From positions 682,001-746,000 of the forward strand of contig BLZA01000021.1 of assembly GCA_013423385.1 (NCBI GenBank): a stretch of 64,000 nucleotides of DNA, in the 5' to 3' direction. Numbering within the stretch: the first letter of the stretch is position 1; the number at the start of each line of letters is the position of its first letter. Below the pieces are notes generated by a model. The model saw only the letters and a program-made list of their open reading frames with translations. It was not told the DNA's origin and made no database searches. Shown piece after piece: positions 12,110-23,762 of the stretch. A program made the position numbers and the translations under genes. The DNA comes from Naganishia liquefaciens (taxonomy: Eukaryota; Basidiomycota; Tremellomycetes; Filobasidiales; Filobasidiaceae).

Positions 12110-13854
12110 TTACAACTTTGCCTTTACGTTGGAATGGTCGTTGGGTGGACCAAGCGGAAGGTCCTGTAACGACCGCCATAGCTGTTCGCCTAGAACATCG
12201 GGCTTTTCTTGTGTTACCTGAGAAAATCAAGAAAGCTGGGTGAGCGCAAGGCAAGGGACAATATCAGTAACACTCACGAGATGACTTGCTTCCGTCAAAA
12301 TAATGTTTTCCGTCGTCGGGGGTCGCCAAACGATCAGCCTCGTTCGCTCTTTGCCACCGGTACTACAGTCAGGCGTAGAGTTTTAGTTGAAATCTTTTTT
12401 CGAGAGAAAAGTAGGATACCTACGCGGAAGGATCTCCAGCCATGACGAATCGGACCTTGATGTCGGGGTTCAAGAACGGCAACTTGTCATAACCCGACTG
12501 AATCCCGTTCCAATCCGTAAAGATGGCAGCCTCGGCCCATCTGGGGCACGCGAGGGTGACAGGGACATCGTCGGTCGCTTCAGTTGGGATATCGGGCGAT
12601 TGGTCGACGTTGACCAGGCCATGCGTAAGGAAGAGGTCGAATATCGAGGGATGCCATGCGCGGAAGTAGGGTGACTGAAGAAGAGTACGGCGAGCAATGT
12701 TTCTATGAGGAAATATGAAAAAGAGTCAGCATGCGAGGCGGAGAAAGGGGAGGGGTCAAGCGGAAACTTGCCGGCTTTCCCAGACGTTTCGTCTGCCTAT
12801 GCTGATACGCGCGAGCGTGGGACCGTATTGCGCGTCAACGGCCATGTCGATAATTCGCGTCATCGGATCAACGAGGAAAAGGCTCTCAAAGAGCTTGGGT
12901 GCAGCGTGTGCTGCTTGTACGCTGGAAGAGGTATCGTCGTTAGTATCTCGATACGGACACTCATGGCGTGAAAAGGGGACTTGCATTGTATTTCCTCCGA
13001 TCGAATGACCCACGCCTACGAATCGGCGCCGATGTGTCGGCCGTTGCGGAGCGTACTCCAGCTGTTCGGGAATATTGGCCGCGACTTCAGGCATGCAATG
13101 ATGAACCAACGACAGGATATCTCTCGACTATGAAGCATGATTAGCTCTCCTATGGTACCGGAGAAACGTCAGCACTTACGCAATCCGCCCAGGACGCCAC
13201 CGGCCCAATCATTCCTCCGTTCAAGCGAAACGACTCTCCCTGATTCACATGATCCAATGCCCAGATTTCATCTATACGGATCCCCTTTTCCGGGGCGGCC
13301 TGTACGTGAGCGATTAACCCACTCAGGGTCTCCTCCCACATCTCCTTGTGAAACCCATTGGCGTGACAGACGATGAGCGTCAGGCCAGGTGCCTCATTTG
13401 CACTGGTCTTGCCCGATGATGCGTTGACGAGGTCGTTCCGCGTGAATCGGTTGACGGCAAGGCGGACGACGGGCTCGTCCTCGTATGTATTCTTTTCGAG
13501 ATCCGTAGCGTTTCGTGGCCCCGCGTCGAGGTAAACTTTCCGAACCGTCTTGACGGCATCCTCGATCAGCGCTGCCCGTTCATCCTTGTCTGGGCTGTAT
13601 ACATTCCCCAACGGATCGCTCGTCTCTGTGTAGCGATTTTCACGGGAAATGAAACCCGGCACCGTTCGTGGGAAAGCTCCGGGAAAGGTATGGCGAGTCA
13701 GAGTGAAGCCCTTGAGTGGTTGACGGTCTGGTCGTTTAGGTAGAGTCGCAATGCGAGTATTGCGGTTTGTGGGCGGAGCCAGGAGCGGCAGGAGCGGCAC
13801 GACCTTTGACGGATCTGCCGGCGAGGCGGCGTACGGGTAAGTCGAAATGGACAT
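12110..13854 (-). CDS. Peroxisomal alpha/beta hydrolase (LPX1-like), C-terminal AKL
   Basis: Serine hydrolase of the alpha/beta fold. Visible motifs are an oxyanion-type HANGF segment (LIVCHANGFHKEMWEE), the nucleophile elbow GHSIGG (RRRFVGVGHSIGG, about 13000), an Asp-containing LFLVDPMTR segment and a late His (LTEASHLV). The last exons, joined by GT-AG splicing, end SNVKAKL and TAA at 12110-12112. AKL fits the type-1 peroxisomal targeting consensus [SAC][KRH]L. Fungal relatives include yeast Lpx1, a peroxisomal lipase, and toxin-cluster hydrolases; the substrate here is unknown. I chose the ATG at 13852-13854 (MSISTYPYAASP). An in-frame ATG about 22 codons upstream would add a basic leader (MRSTVVLRRLSGIKS) that could act as a mitochondrial signal, so dual targeting is possible but unproven. 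Confidence 0.85.
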
Positions 13855-14294
13855 GGTTGTTCGTCGTGTGTCTGGTGATTTGATCCCAGAGAGACGACGC
13901 AAGACGACTGTGCTTCTCATGGCCCCCCGGAACGGGAACACGTCGTTTGCGCGACATTGTTGCCATGGGCTGAAATATCTTCCTGGCACACCGACCGGTT
14001 CAGACATTCTCCAGCAACGGCTATCGTGGCCCCGGCAGGCCGGAAAGCGGGGAGATTGCCGACTCTGGCGGGGAACACGGCCATGTCCGTTCCAAGCGAC
14101 GACCTTGCTCGCTTAATTCGCTCAATTTCTGAAAATCGTTCTGCTTCCGCAGCTGCTTCCGCGCACCTTGTCGATCGCCGACTGCGGTGGCTGCGACAGG
14201 TGGTCGAGTCTTGTGTTGAAGCGACTGCAGTACCGCCGCCAGAGCGTTCATTCGCAAACCGACACTCCGGCGTCGATTCAGCGCATTCTCACAT
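13855..14294. promoter_or_regulatory. Divergent promoter region (hydrolase / GT71 gene)
   Basis: A 440-bp region lies between opposing start codons. The hydrolase gene may use an upstream in-frame ATG within it (near 13920), which would shorten the region. I see no further feature. Confidence 0.4.
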
Positions 14295-16238
14295 GTGCTC
14301 CACGCCATGATACACCTCCGCACTCGGAACATACTTGGAGGCGTCATCTGCCTCTTGTTCGTTGGTCTCCTCGCCTTCCATACCCAGTACGACGGCATCC
14401 GATCGTACATTCCCTCACAAACATCGCGCAAGGAAACCGCCAACTCCCAACCGACAGCTCCACTGCCATCCGAGTATGCCCACTTGCTGCCCGGACTCCG
14501 TCTTCCGGCTCAGCTGGAGGCCTATCCGCTCCTGCACGCACGCCTGCATGCGTTCCTTTCGCGTCCCGTGCGCTCGTTCGATGCTGCGCGTCCGCTCAAC
14601 GAGCAACAATGTCCCCGAGACTTGTCGGATCGCCTCGTGAATCCCGATCAATTGAATGGCGATGGTGCTTTCTGGAGGGAAGCTGTGGATGAGGCAGTGA
14701 TACGGAAGAAGAGGGTGGAGATGGTGGAATATCTGGTACAGGTCTTGGAAAGAGGAGACGATGTGGTCTGGAACGTCGAGCGGGACGCCAAGATTCAGCA
14801 GGCCGAAGACCTCGTCGATGTCAATCCCGATATTGCTCGCCGTGCGCCCGTGCCATTGACATCAGTCCAACGGGGATTCGTCTCGGCAGCGGGAAACAGC
14901 GACACCACTCAACGTCTGCTGACCTTGCTCCGGATTCTGCGAAATCGTTATCATTCGACGCTACCATTCCAAGTATGGACATTCCCCGGGGAGCTCTCGC
15001 CCCATTCTGCGGAATACAGGGAGTTGACAGAAGAACTCGGCGCGACCGTGCACGAAACCACGGGACTCGCCAAGGATCCGGGCGCATGGAAGAATTTCCA
15101 GATCAAGGGACTCGCCATCACGTCGTCCTCGTTTCGGGAACTTGTCTACCTCGATTCCGATAATATTCCGCTCAGAAACCCGACTAAGCTGTTCGACTCA
15201 GCGCGCTATCTGGACCGCGATGCCAAGGCCGCTTTCTGGCCCGACTTGTCCAAGGATCACGTCGATAATGCCATCTGGCGAATCATCGGGGATGAGTGCA
15301 CCCTAGACAACTGGACGTTCGAGAGCGGACAGATCGTGATCGACAAGGTGAGCGCCCGTCTTCCGATGACTCCTATATTTCAGCGCTGAACTTCGAATCA
15401 GGCAGGAAACTCGGGCCTCAACCTTGCGGCGCTCCACCTTGCTGCCTATATGCAGGCTGATCACGATTTTTGGTTTAGCATGTGCGGCGGCGATAAAGAC
15501 ACCTTCCGATGGGCCTTTCGCGCGCTGGATATTCCGTTTGCGACGTCGCCGATGTGGGCGGTTCCGCTTGGGCAGCGGAATCCGTTCGAAGGCGAGCGTT
15601 TTTGTGGGCAGTGAGTCTTGGGATGATTCTTCAGCGCCAGTGCACAGCTAACGAAATCTTGGGACAGCACCGTGCTTCAATATGACCTGGATGTTGAGCC
15701 GGGGGAGAAAGAGCCCAGGCCGATGTTTGTGCATTCGTTCGTGCAGAAGCATTCTACCGTGTCGCTCGCGCTGAATTTGGTCCACAGAAACTTGCTGAAG
15801 CATATTTCGGGTGTTGGAAGAGGTCATACGTTTACGCATCTGGTACGCGATAGCATCTTCTTGATATCTGCAGCTAACTTACCCTCGCTTTTAGAAACGC
15901 ATGACAAATCATAGTTACAGCGAGCCAACCCTGAACTACGTACATCAGTGGGTGTATCAGGTGCGCACGCTTGCACGATGGCCGCTTGCTATGCCCTTCT
16001 TACACTCTGGCGTCTTTAGGGTGTAGCGCGAGGCATGTGTACCGATCTCGAAGTATGGGATTCGAATCCTCGGTTATCAGAAGAAGAAGCGGAACATCAG
16101 CGCGTAGAATTGCACGCGCTCAGCGATCTGCCAGGGCAGCCGTTTGACGGTTTCGAGGACATGTTCTTCGATGAAGGCGGTCGTGCTGGTGGATGGCGTA
16201 GAAGAAAGCGGAGATTGGCAGGAGCAGGTTTGGAATAG
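14295..16238 (+). CDS. Golgi alpha-mannosyltransferase, GT71 (MNN1/MNN2-like)
   Basis: Type II membrane glycosyltransferase that should extend mannose chains in the Golgi. The start at 14295 gives a short cytosolic N terminus (MLHAMIHLRTRN) and one transmembrane anchor (ILGGVICLLFVGLLAF, residues about 13-30). A stem and the luminal catalytic domain follow. The metal-binding DXD motif sits in ELVYLDSDNIPLRNP (about 15145). Family features nearby are the paired-sequence block RLLTLLRILRNRYHSTLPFQ, the FWPDLSKDHVDNAIWRI segment and the GQIVIDK block followed, after an intron, by GLNLAALHLAAYMQADHDFW. The last exons carry FVHSFVQKHS and a basic tail (GWRRRKRRLAGAGLE), with TAG at 16236-16238. 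Short introns at about 15345, 15612, 15845 and 15960 are read from splice signals. Linkage specificity cannot be told from sequence. Confidence 0.88.
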
Positions 16239-16537
16239 AGTTGTAAAACTGGAGTTCAAATGTATCCTTAGATGATCATTTATAGATTTCGCCGGATAGT
16301 GTGAATGGACGAAATGATCGTGCGCTTGAGCCATCTCTCAAAAGATCTTCAGATATTGACGGCCGAAATCCTAGGCTTCGCCATATACAACGGTGGATGC
16401 TGAATCGTTCGATCCTCGACGGTTTCGCGACACCTGTCGACACCCAGGCCCTCATGCCGCGAAATGATCAGCAGACGATCGACCTTTATGCGAGAATCCC
16501 ATGCAAGCTTTGCTCCTGACATTAACGCCCGGTCCTC

Positions 16538-17028
16538 TCAGAAAGCTCCACCTCGAAGAGCGAGGACCAAGTGGATGGTACTGCCTCCTTCGAGCTGCTT
16601 GAAGTCGGAAATCTTCTTGTCATCGCCCCTATCATTGTACCTGTGAATCCAACGCCTTCATGCTTCCGCATGGAGTCACTCACATAGCTTTGCCGGCGAA
16701 GATTAACCGTTGCTGCGGCGGCGGAATACCAGCCTTCTTCTCAACTTCTTGCTTTGCCTTGACAATCTATTAGCAGTTGACGAATCATCATAAGATTCCG
16801 CAAATAGGCCGTACGTGCAGCCATATCCACGTACGGTATCTGTCGGTTCCACGCTGATTTCCACCTGCAAGTCAGGGGGATTACTAGAGATTAGTTACGC
16901 GTTCAACAGCCTTCAGCTCATCGCGTTATCAACTTGCCTCCTTCCCTGTGAGAGTCTGATGGGAGCTTCGAATCAGTACCGCTGTAAAGGCACCGCGGCG
17001 TCTTACCCACCTTGACTTTGAGCAACAT
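16538..17028 (-). CDS. RUB1: NEDD8/Rub1 ubiquitin-like modifier
   Basis: Small ubiquitin-like protein conjugated to cullins to activate SCF-type ligases. Reassembled from five exons: MLLKVK | TLTGKE | VEISVEPTDT | the IVKAKQEVEKKAGIPPPQQR exon | YNDRGDDKKISDFKQLEGG onward. The last exon ends LALRGGAF and TGA (16538-16540). The Ala at position 72 (LALRGG) rather than Arg marks NEDD8 and not ubiquitin; the AF tail is removed by a processing protease. Exon 2 is only 18 nt (16938-16955) and its downstream intron begins GCAAGT, a GC-AG intron; no GT alternative keeps the frame. Exon 1 is also only 18 nt of coding sequence. An insertion is visible around YNDRGDDKK compared with the human sequence. 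The gene is divergent from ISY1 across 347 bp. Confidence 0.93.
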
Positions 17029-17375
17029 CTTGGAGATTGTCCTGATTCAATTGTTACGCAGTCTAAGGCTGCTCCATGCCATGTCAGTGTGCTGCTCACC
17101 TCTTCTGACGAATGCAAGTCTCCATCGGCGGAATGTCACCCCCAAGATCGCTTCCTGAACATGGCTTTAGGGGTTGGCCACAACGACAACAGAGCCCCAA
17201 ATTGTAGGTCTTTGCGCAGTGAGTCTCGATCACGCTCGCCCTTGCTTGGTAGCTGCCGTTATGTCTGGTATTGCATGTCTTCTGACGTGTTTCCGGTCGG
17301 GCCCTGCTCTTAAAGAGCCCCTTCAGTTGCGTATTCTTTCAATCTTCAGGATAGTACAACACCAATTCCATCAAG
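17029..17375. promoter_or_regulatory. Divergent promoter region (RUB1 / ISY1)
   Basis: A 347-bp gap separates the RUB1 and ISY1 start codons, which point away from each other, so both promoters are within it. No motif is strong enough to call on its own. Confidence 0.45.
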
Positions 17376-18440
17376 ATGGTAAATACAGCCGAAACAGCTT
17401 CTGTAGGGACTATCCGACTCATTTATTGAACCCTGCACAGGCGCGAAACCAGGAAAAGGCTCAGTCGATGCTTTATCGATTCCGTCAGGCTCAGGCCATC
17501 GAGATGGGAATTGAAAGACCGTCCTCGGATAGGAGACCGCGGATGGCGTCGAGTGTCTCGAGTTTGAAGGATTGTGAGAAGTGGCGTGGTGAGATTATGC
17601 GGGATATCAGTCGAAAGGTGTCCAAGATCCAGGATGGTCAGTATTTACGTTTGGGCAGTTCTTGAAAAGAGAAGCTGATCTCGACCGATCAAAGCTGGGT
17701 TGACCGACTACGAGATTCGCGATTTAAACGACGAGATCAACAAATTGTTGCGGGAAAAGTCACACTTCGAACGTCAGATCATTGCTCTTGGAGGCGCAAA
17801 CTACCGTCGCGCGAGAACGAATATGCTTGACGAAGATGGTCGTGAGGTGCCAGGAACGCGTGGATACAAGTGCGTTCTTCCTGTGAACATGTCGCCTTCA
17901 TTGACACATTCTTCATCTTCAGATACTTTGGTCGTGCCAAGGATCTGCCCGGAGTGAAAGAACTATTTCAGCGCGGAGCGGTGCAAGAGTCGGAAGACAA
18001 CGCACGATTCGCGTCGTTTCAAAAGTTCAGGAATCATGGCGGAGATTATTATGGCAATGTGGATGAGGTGGATCCGGAGCTGGTCAAGGAGGAAGAGGAG
18101 ATGGAAGTCGAGGGTATGTTGCAGCGGGGTTTCCGATCAAAACAATCTATACTCACAGGAAGATACAGACTGGGATACCGCATTTGCGAGAATAGCGGAA
18201 CAGCTAAACCTGCCGGAAGATGCTATGCCACCACCAGTTCCCGTGAAGGCGACAGCTTTCAATGGAAAAGAGGGAGATGATGTCGAGATGGGCGATGGAT
18301 CAGCAACGAAGCAGACATCCTTCTTTGGTGTCCTTGACCAGCAAAGCATGCAATGGCCGCAACAGCCAACAAAGGCAGAAATGGAAAAGATCTTGCTAGA
18401 CATCAGGAAGAAGGCCTTGTTGGCAGAGTATGGAGTATAG
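17376..18440 (+). CDS. ISY1: Pre-mRNA-splicing factor Isy1
   Basis: Component of the NineTeen complex-associated spliceosome; it helps hold the first-step catalytic conformation. Exon 1 contains just the ATG (17376-17378), directly followed by a GTAAAT donor. The reading frame resumes at ARNQEKAQSMLYRFRQAQAI, the hallmark Isy1 N terminus. Then come KDCEKWRGEIMRDISRKVSK, the helix LTDYEIRDLNDEINKLLREK, the block RQIIALGGANYRR and the YFGRAKDLPGVKELFQ segment. An acidic linker follows (VKEEEEMEVE). The C-terminal exon has a low-complexity stretch and ends KKALLAEYGV with TAG at 18438-18440. Length is close to the family's usual 260-300 residues. A split initiation codon exon of this kind is common in fungi and explains why no long frame begins with its own ATG. 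Confidence 0.93.
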
Positions 18441-18589
18441 CGATTGTCTGCATACATTGCCATCTCCTGGTGAATCTTACCGCGATGTACCAAAAAGACT
18501 TGTTGTAGATATTTACAGATAAACTGATATCCATCATGCACATTCTTGCCATTCCATGTGGCTTTCCCATGCATTACGCTGTAAAGTTA

Positions 18590-21500
18590 TCAATTCATCC
18601 AACCACGATACGGATTCGCCAAAGCATTCAAGTCAAACGAAAAATCGGGAGCTCCGGGCGGCGGGTTACCCTGCCATATCTGAGAATTGTCACCGGGATG
18701 GCTGTTCAGCCGTGCCAAAAGATCGTCAGGGGTATGTGGCCGGGATGGAAGGTAGGATGCGAGCATGCTTTCTAATTCGTCGTTCTCGTAGTTTGGATGT
18801 TGTCCGCTCGACGCTACTCCAGCATTCGCGCCGTAACTGATCTCCATCGGAAAGTATTGGTTGAAGGCGGAATTGGCCATGTCGCTGGGTAGGACATGGT
18901 GTAACTGTTGCGAATAGGACACGCCCGCATCGGGTACACCCTCCCTGTTCCGCTGCGATCCTGAGGTATCCCTGCCATTCGTATTGACTCCAGGTGACCC
19001 AGAAGACACGGAAGCAGTAGCATTCGCGGGCGCCAGGTTCGAGCTGGATGAAGGCGAGTCGCCATTGTCCGTGATGAGCTTCTTCACCGCTCGCTGAAGC
19101 CCTGCGGCTGATTGAGGCCATCCATCATCCTCAGCTTTACGTTTCCCGAGGACAGTTTTGCCCTGCTGTTTCTCCTCGAGTTCGTCTTTCCAGGAGAACA
19201 AGAGAGAAGCGGCAGTAAGTACATTTCCTCGAACAACGTTCGATTACTTACGGAGCAACTGCTTGATAACCTTGACCGAACCTCTGGCCGGATGAGACAT
19301 CATGGTGATCTGTTCTATGTGTGCCAGCGCGGCCATTACTTCGGAGTGCTTCGCTTTGCCGTCGGAAGATTCCAAATCGGCCGGTGATGCACGCTATTGG
19401 AGGACTCAACCGCTGAATCTTGTTTGAACAAATGAATAATGACCTACCAGTAGATCGATCAGGACAACCACAGCGGCGACGGTTACTGCCAGACTCGGGC
19501 ATTTAGTAACAGTGACAACTACGAGCGGCCACTGGCCTATAGCGTACCGTAGAAGAGTAGGATCCACCATCTTTCCAGGAATACAGCTGTGCCATGATCA
19601 TCCGTCATGAGCTTTAGGCAATTACGTGCAGCACGAATACATTGATCTCGTGAATACTCGTATCTGGAAATTTGGGAATAAGCTCGTGAGGTCGTATGGT
19701 TAATACATGAACGTACTTTCTGTCTTTGTATCCTCGGGATAACCACGGTCGATGCAGTCGCATCAATCGCGATTGTCCACTCAGATTGACCGTGATCTTT
19801 TCCCAGTAGAAAATCCTTTCCCGTGGATCCGTTGGTGGCGGTTCCAGATTATCCACATCGATTGCAAAGTAGCTGGGAAGGTTTTGGATTGATCGCTTCA
19901 ACTCAGTGTCAACTATCATCAAACGAGGCGCAAAGTCAGAGATCCATCAAGTCCCGCTATTACTGCGATATCCAACATACCGCTCAAGCTGTGAAACGCG
20001 AATGCTTAGCGTTTTTAGCGTTTGTCACTTTGAATTTACTTACATGAAGGAATAAGGAGGATGCGGAGAAGCATTCGCCTGCCAGATCTGTCGTTGTGAT
20101 ATCTCCGCGAACCTCAACCGGGCAAGATGATATGACATGTCGGTTCTGGTTGAGAGCGGTTTTGGCTCAATAGGTCTACCCTCGATGATATCCTCGTCGT
20201 TCACCTAAGCCATGTCAGTCTCCTTCATGCCCCCTTCGCTAAGAGAGACAAGCTCACGTTTGCAGGCAAAGCTGTCTTGATCTGATCCGGCTGAATGCTG
20301 CTCGAGAAATTATACGAAGGCGCCAAGCTCCAGTCAAGGAAGACCAGCTACATAGCGCTTCAGTCGAGGTTTTCGAGCGGCATAATGATACTTACATTCC
20401 ACCACAATCGGCGGCCGACTTCTCGTTTGATCACGCTTTCCCAAGGCGTCCTCCACTTGGGAGGATCCCTGGCCTTCGGGTCAGCCTCCGCGCCCAGCCT
20501 CGATAAGCCCATTCCTTGCGCCATCTAGACAGGGTCAAATCTGAGTTCTGATTCGTCTTCACTCGATAGACAAACGCATCGCACCTTGATCGCTGCGCCC
20601 AGAAGACTCCAAGCGGCGTCAGCCCTATCTCGGTTGTTCTATGTAAAAGGAGAGTTAACCGGAGGCGGACAAGGACAAGCGATAGAGGTGTACCAGAAAG
20701 ACTCCCATGACAACGATACATTGCAAATGTTCAAGCGTATGAACCGCCATGAAGTCGCTCATCCAGAGACTCTGCAATACCAGTGTATTAGCTGAGAGAT
20801 AGCGCTGGTTGCAGCAGCGAAGTCAAACTTACTCCTCTTGCCGCCGTCAGCCTGTCCGCATCAGGGCAATCAGCGGAATGAGTATCGGCATCCCAGGAGG
20901 TGCTTACCAGATCTCAGGGAGACTTTCGCACTCATCCGGCGTAAAGTATTCCTGCGCTTCTACCGGATCCATAAAATATAAGCCGAGCTGCATGGAGAAA
21001 ATGTTGATGAGCGGTGTGCATCACAACCACGCAAGTCCTTGACATACGCAGCAGATGATGATGTAAAGACTGAGGAAAGGAGTATACACTTCGTGAACGA
21101 TATGTGACAGGGGCGTATTCCATAATTCGTCACATTGGCGCAAGAATGTGGGTACATGCAAGCCTGCCAGAAGCAAGTTCCAGCATTAACGTCTTTTGAA
21201 GTGCATATAGGCTTACAGCGATGTTGCCACTCCACTCTTTCCAGATACTGTATGCGCAATTCAGCATCAAAAAGCGATTCTGAAGATTGAAGCGAGCACG
21301 TACTCTCTTGACCAGTAGTTCGCCCCTCTTACGATCTGGCAGCACAGACAACAATGCTTTAACGAAGATATCGCTCCTCTGATAGAAAAGAGAGAACACC
21401 TCCGTCGGCTCTAGTGCGTCAAGTACCGCCGACTGGATCGGTTTATGCAGATGCTGTTTGAGGTTCAATGGCTTCGATGGAAGTAAGTCCGCCGAAATAC

Positions 21501-22909
21501 CTCCAGTCGAACTCGAGATCATTGATTGGGGGATTGCATCGGCCATGGCTGTACGGCTAGCCGTACCATCCTTGTTCATGCCGATTCCCAAGGCATTGCC
21601 TGCACCAAAGGCCAGGAAATCTGCGCGTCGAGTCTCCAAGGGTCGCTGCTGTTCCGTAGTCGCTCGTTCCTCGGACCGAGTTTCGGCTGCATTTCCAGTA
21701 TGAGAGTCGCTTCGTGCGCGCAAAGCAGTTGCATTGCCCGCTTCTGCGATTGGACGTGGATATGTTGGGCCGTAAGCGTTGGGCCCTGGCCCGGTCTGCT
21801 CGACTTTTCTCTGCCCGAATGCTAGATGCTCAAGCGTCAATGCTGCACCTTCGGTATCGCTCTCAATGTCGCTACTGTGATCCTTGAGCCCTCCAAGCAT
21901 TCCATCGGCGAAAACACTCCCCGTAGGTCCCAGTGGCAATTTACCACGAGTTCCCATCAGATTTTCGACATCCCCGGGTGATAACAGACCGGCTTCCGAG
22001 AGGATAGTCTCCAAAGCCGCCAAACGCTGCTGAAGATGCATAAGTTCTTGCGAAGATGCGCAGCCAGTCCTGTAGATCTGGGGTCAGCTGTTTGGTCCTT
22101 ATGGTATGGCTTCCGGGGACTTACGACGAGCTGTTATGTTTTTCGACTTCGCGGCATATGCTCTGATCATTACGCAGAACGCATGGACCGCAAGGAAATT
22201 TCTTGTCACACTTGATTTTCCGCCTTCTGCATTCAGAGCAACTCTGCACCTGTCGCTTGCGCTTCTCCTTTTCCTTTTCCTTGGCAATACCGGTGGTTGA
22301 GCCCTTTGCTTGGGAGTGACTGTTTGTACGCGCTGTCTTGACTCTTTTAGTTGAAGCGGCAGTTTCCTCAAAGTCGTCGGAAACTACTGATTGTCCGTCA
22401 TCATCCTCCATGGTCTCCCCGAGAACTGGTGATTTGCTGAAATTTTGCTTGGCATCGGCAACCGAAGTGGTATTGGCCGAATTTGAAGGCGGAACGGGCG
22501 TGAGATCGGTTGAGGGAGTACTGAGGAGATGAGCTGGTGTTCCGAACGTGGGGGGAAGCATCATTGTCACCGAGGACATGAGCGATGAGGATTCGGCTGC
22601 AGAAAGCTGGGAAGGCCGCAATTTATTTGGAGTCTTCGCTCTGGGTTTGCTCTTTGCTACCAAATTATCATTGGCCGATATTGTTCTGTTTCTGTCTTCC
22701 TGAGACGACGGTGGCGGCGGCAGCAAGGTGGTAGCTTGGGATTGTGGAGGTGGCCTCCCATTTTCAGGCTGCGCACTCGTTTGATGCGGCGCTTCGGAAT
22801 TGCTGGTCATGCTCACTTGCTGCAGAAGTTCTGTATAGGCAGGAAAATGCATGCCTTTGGCTCCCGGGTGTTGAGGAAAGGCGATTGAGTGTGGCGGCGG
22901 TCTCGACAT
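18590..22909 (-). CDS. Zn2Cys6 fungal transcription factor
   Basis: Binuclear zinc cluster regulator. I start at the ATG at 22907-22909 (MSRPPPHSIAFP). A long Ser/Pro/Gln-rich N terminus precedes the DNA-binding domain, which is unusually far in, at about residues 224-252: CSECRRRKIKCDKKFPCGPC, then a sixth Cys, giving C-x2-C-x6-C-x5-C-x2-C-x8-C. A basic stretch (AKEKEKEKRKRQ) lies just before it. Downstream is a short coiled-coil (MHLQQRLAALETILSEAGLL), then the fungal-specific middle homology region with KPLNLKQHLHKPIQSAVLDA. A more C-terminal exon has the typical LHRPWLSRGY motif (about 19740). The tail is Ser/Asn-rich and ends NPYRGWMN with TGA at 18590-18592. Many short introns split 19200-21250, and not all junctions were fixed. 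Its target genes are unknown; the adjacent transporter gene is an obvious candidate. Confidence 0.88.
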
Positions 22910-23762
22910 GATGTCTCGGGGCAGATGGCGCACTGGGTCGATCTCGTTACACGCTCGGCATGCCCGCCGATGTTCTGTTGTAATTCCCGGCGATGTTGTC
23001 AGATATAACGAATGGTTCAAAGTCGAAAAGTTCTTCAGTGGAGGGGTCCTCTATAGTCTGTGCAAACGATCTGCGCCAAGCGACGGCCCTGGCTAAAGAG
23101 CTGGCTAGAGGGATCGCTAGTGGTGACTCTACTCTGATACAGACGCCGAATGACTGGGTCGCTTCTTGTCGCGCTAAGAAGCGGACGCTGCTTCGATCGG
23201 CACAACCTCCGCAATGTCAGTGCGCGACCCACGGGGTCTCCATGTTGCGGCGGCCGCTTTGTATGGCATAAGCTATGGCCTATCAATCGCTCACTGCCCT
23301 TGCTCAGTTACTTTCTTGGCGACAAGCCAACGGGCGTTTGCAAGCATCAAGTCATGGCTGTTTTGACGTGCGTCACCCTCAGGCAACCGGATCTACAATC
23401 GAAAGAATATAGGCGGCTGCGCGCCCTGGCCCGCTGTGGAACACCGCATCACTCACGAATCAGTGTCCCCGATGTAGTCGGAACAGCTGGTATCACGAAG
23501 CCAGGCTTTGCCTTGCTCGCAGCATGGCAAAGAAAGGGCTCAACAAGAAATTCCAATCAATTATAATATTTACATAGCGGAAGGTTTACGAGTGGTACAA
23601 AATGCAGTATCGCGGTTCTATGGCTACAGTTTCGATGAAGATAGATCTATAAGTGTCGCTAAGGCGATGATCATTTTCGTTGACATTTGATCAAGGTTGA
23701 GGGTAGTTGTTCTTGGTCCTCGCTTGATGTACGGCTTGATTACTAATGTTGTGTTTCGGCTT
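22910..23762. other. Intergenic, 0.85 kb
   Basis: Upstream region of the zinc-cluster regulator and downstream region of the MFS transporter gene, which are on the same strand. A 138-codon plus-strand frame at 23150-23566 has no recognisable content and I do not call it. The first part must contain the promoter of the regulator. Confidence 0.4.

Noticed and set aside
23150-23566. 138-codon plus-strand frame between the zinc-cluster gene and the transporter
   Set aside because: No motif, no splice partner and no favourable codon pattern.
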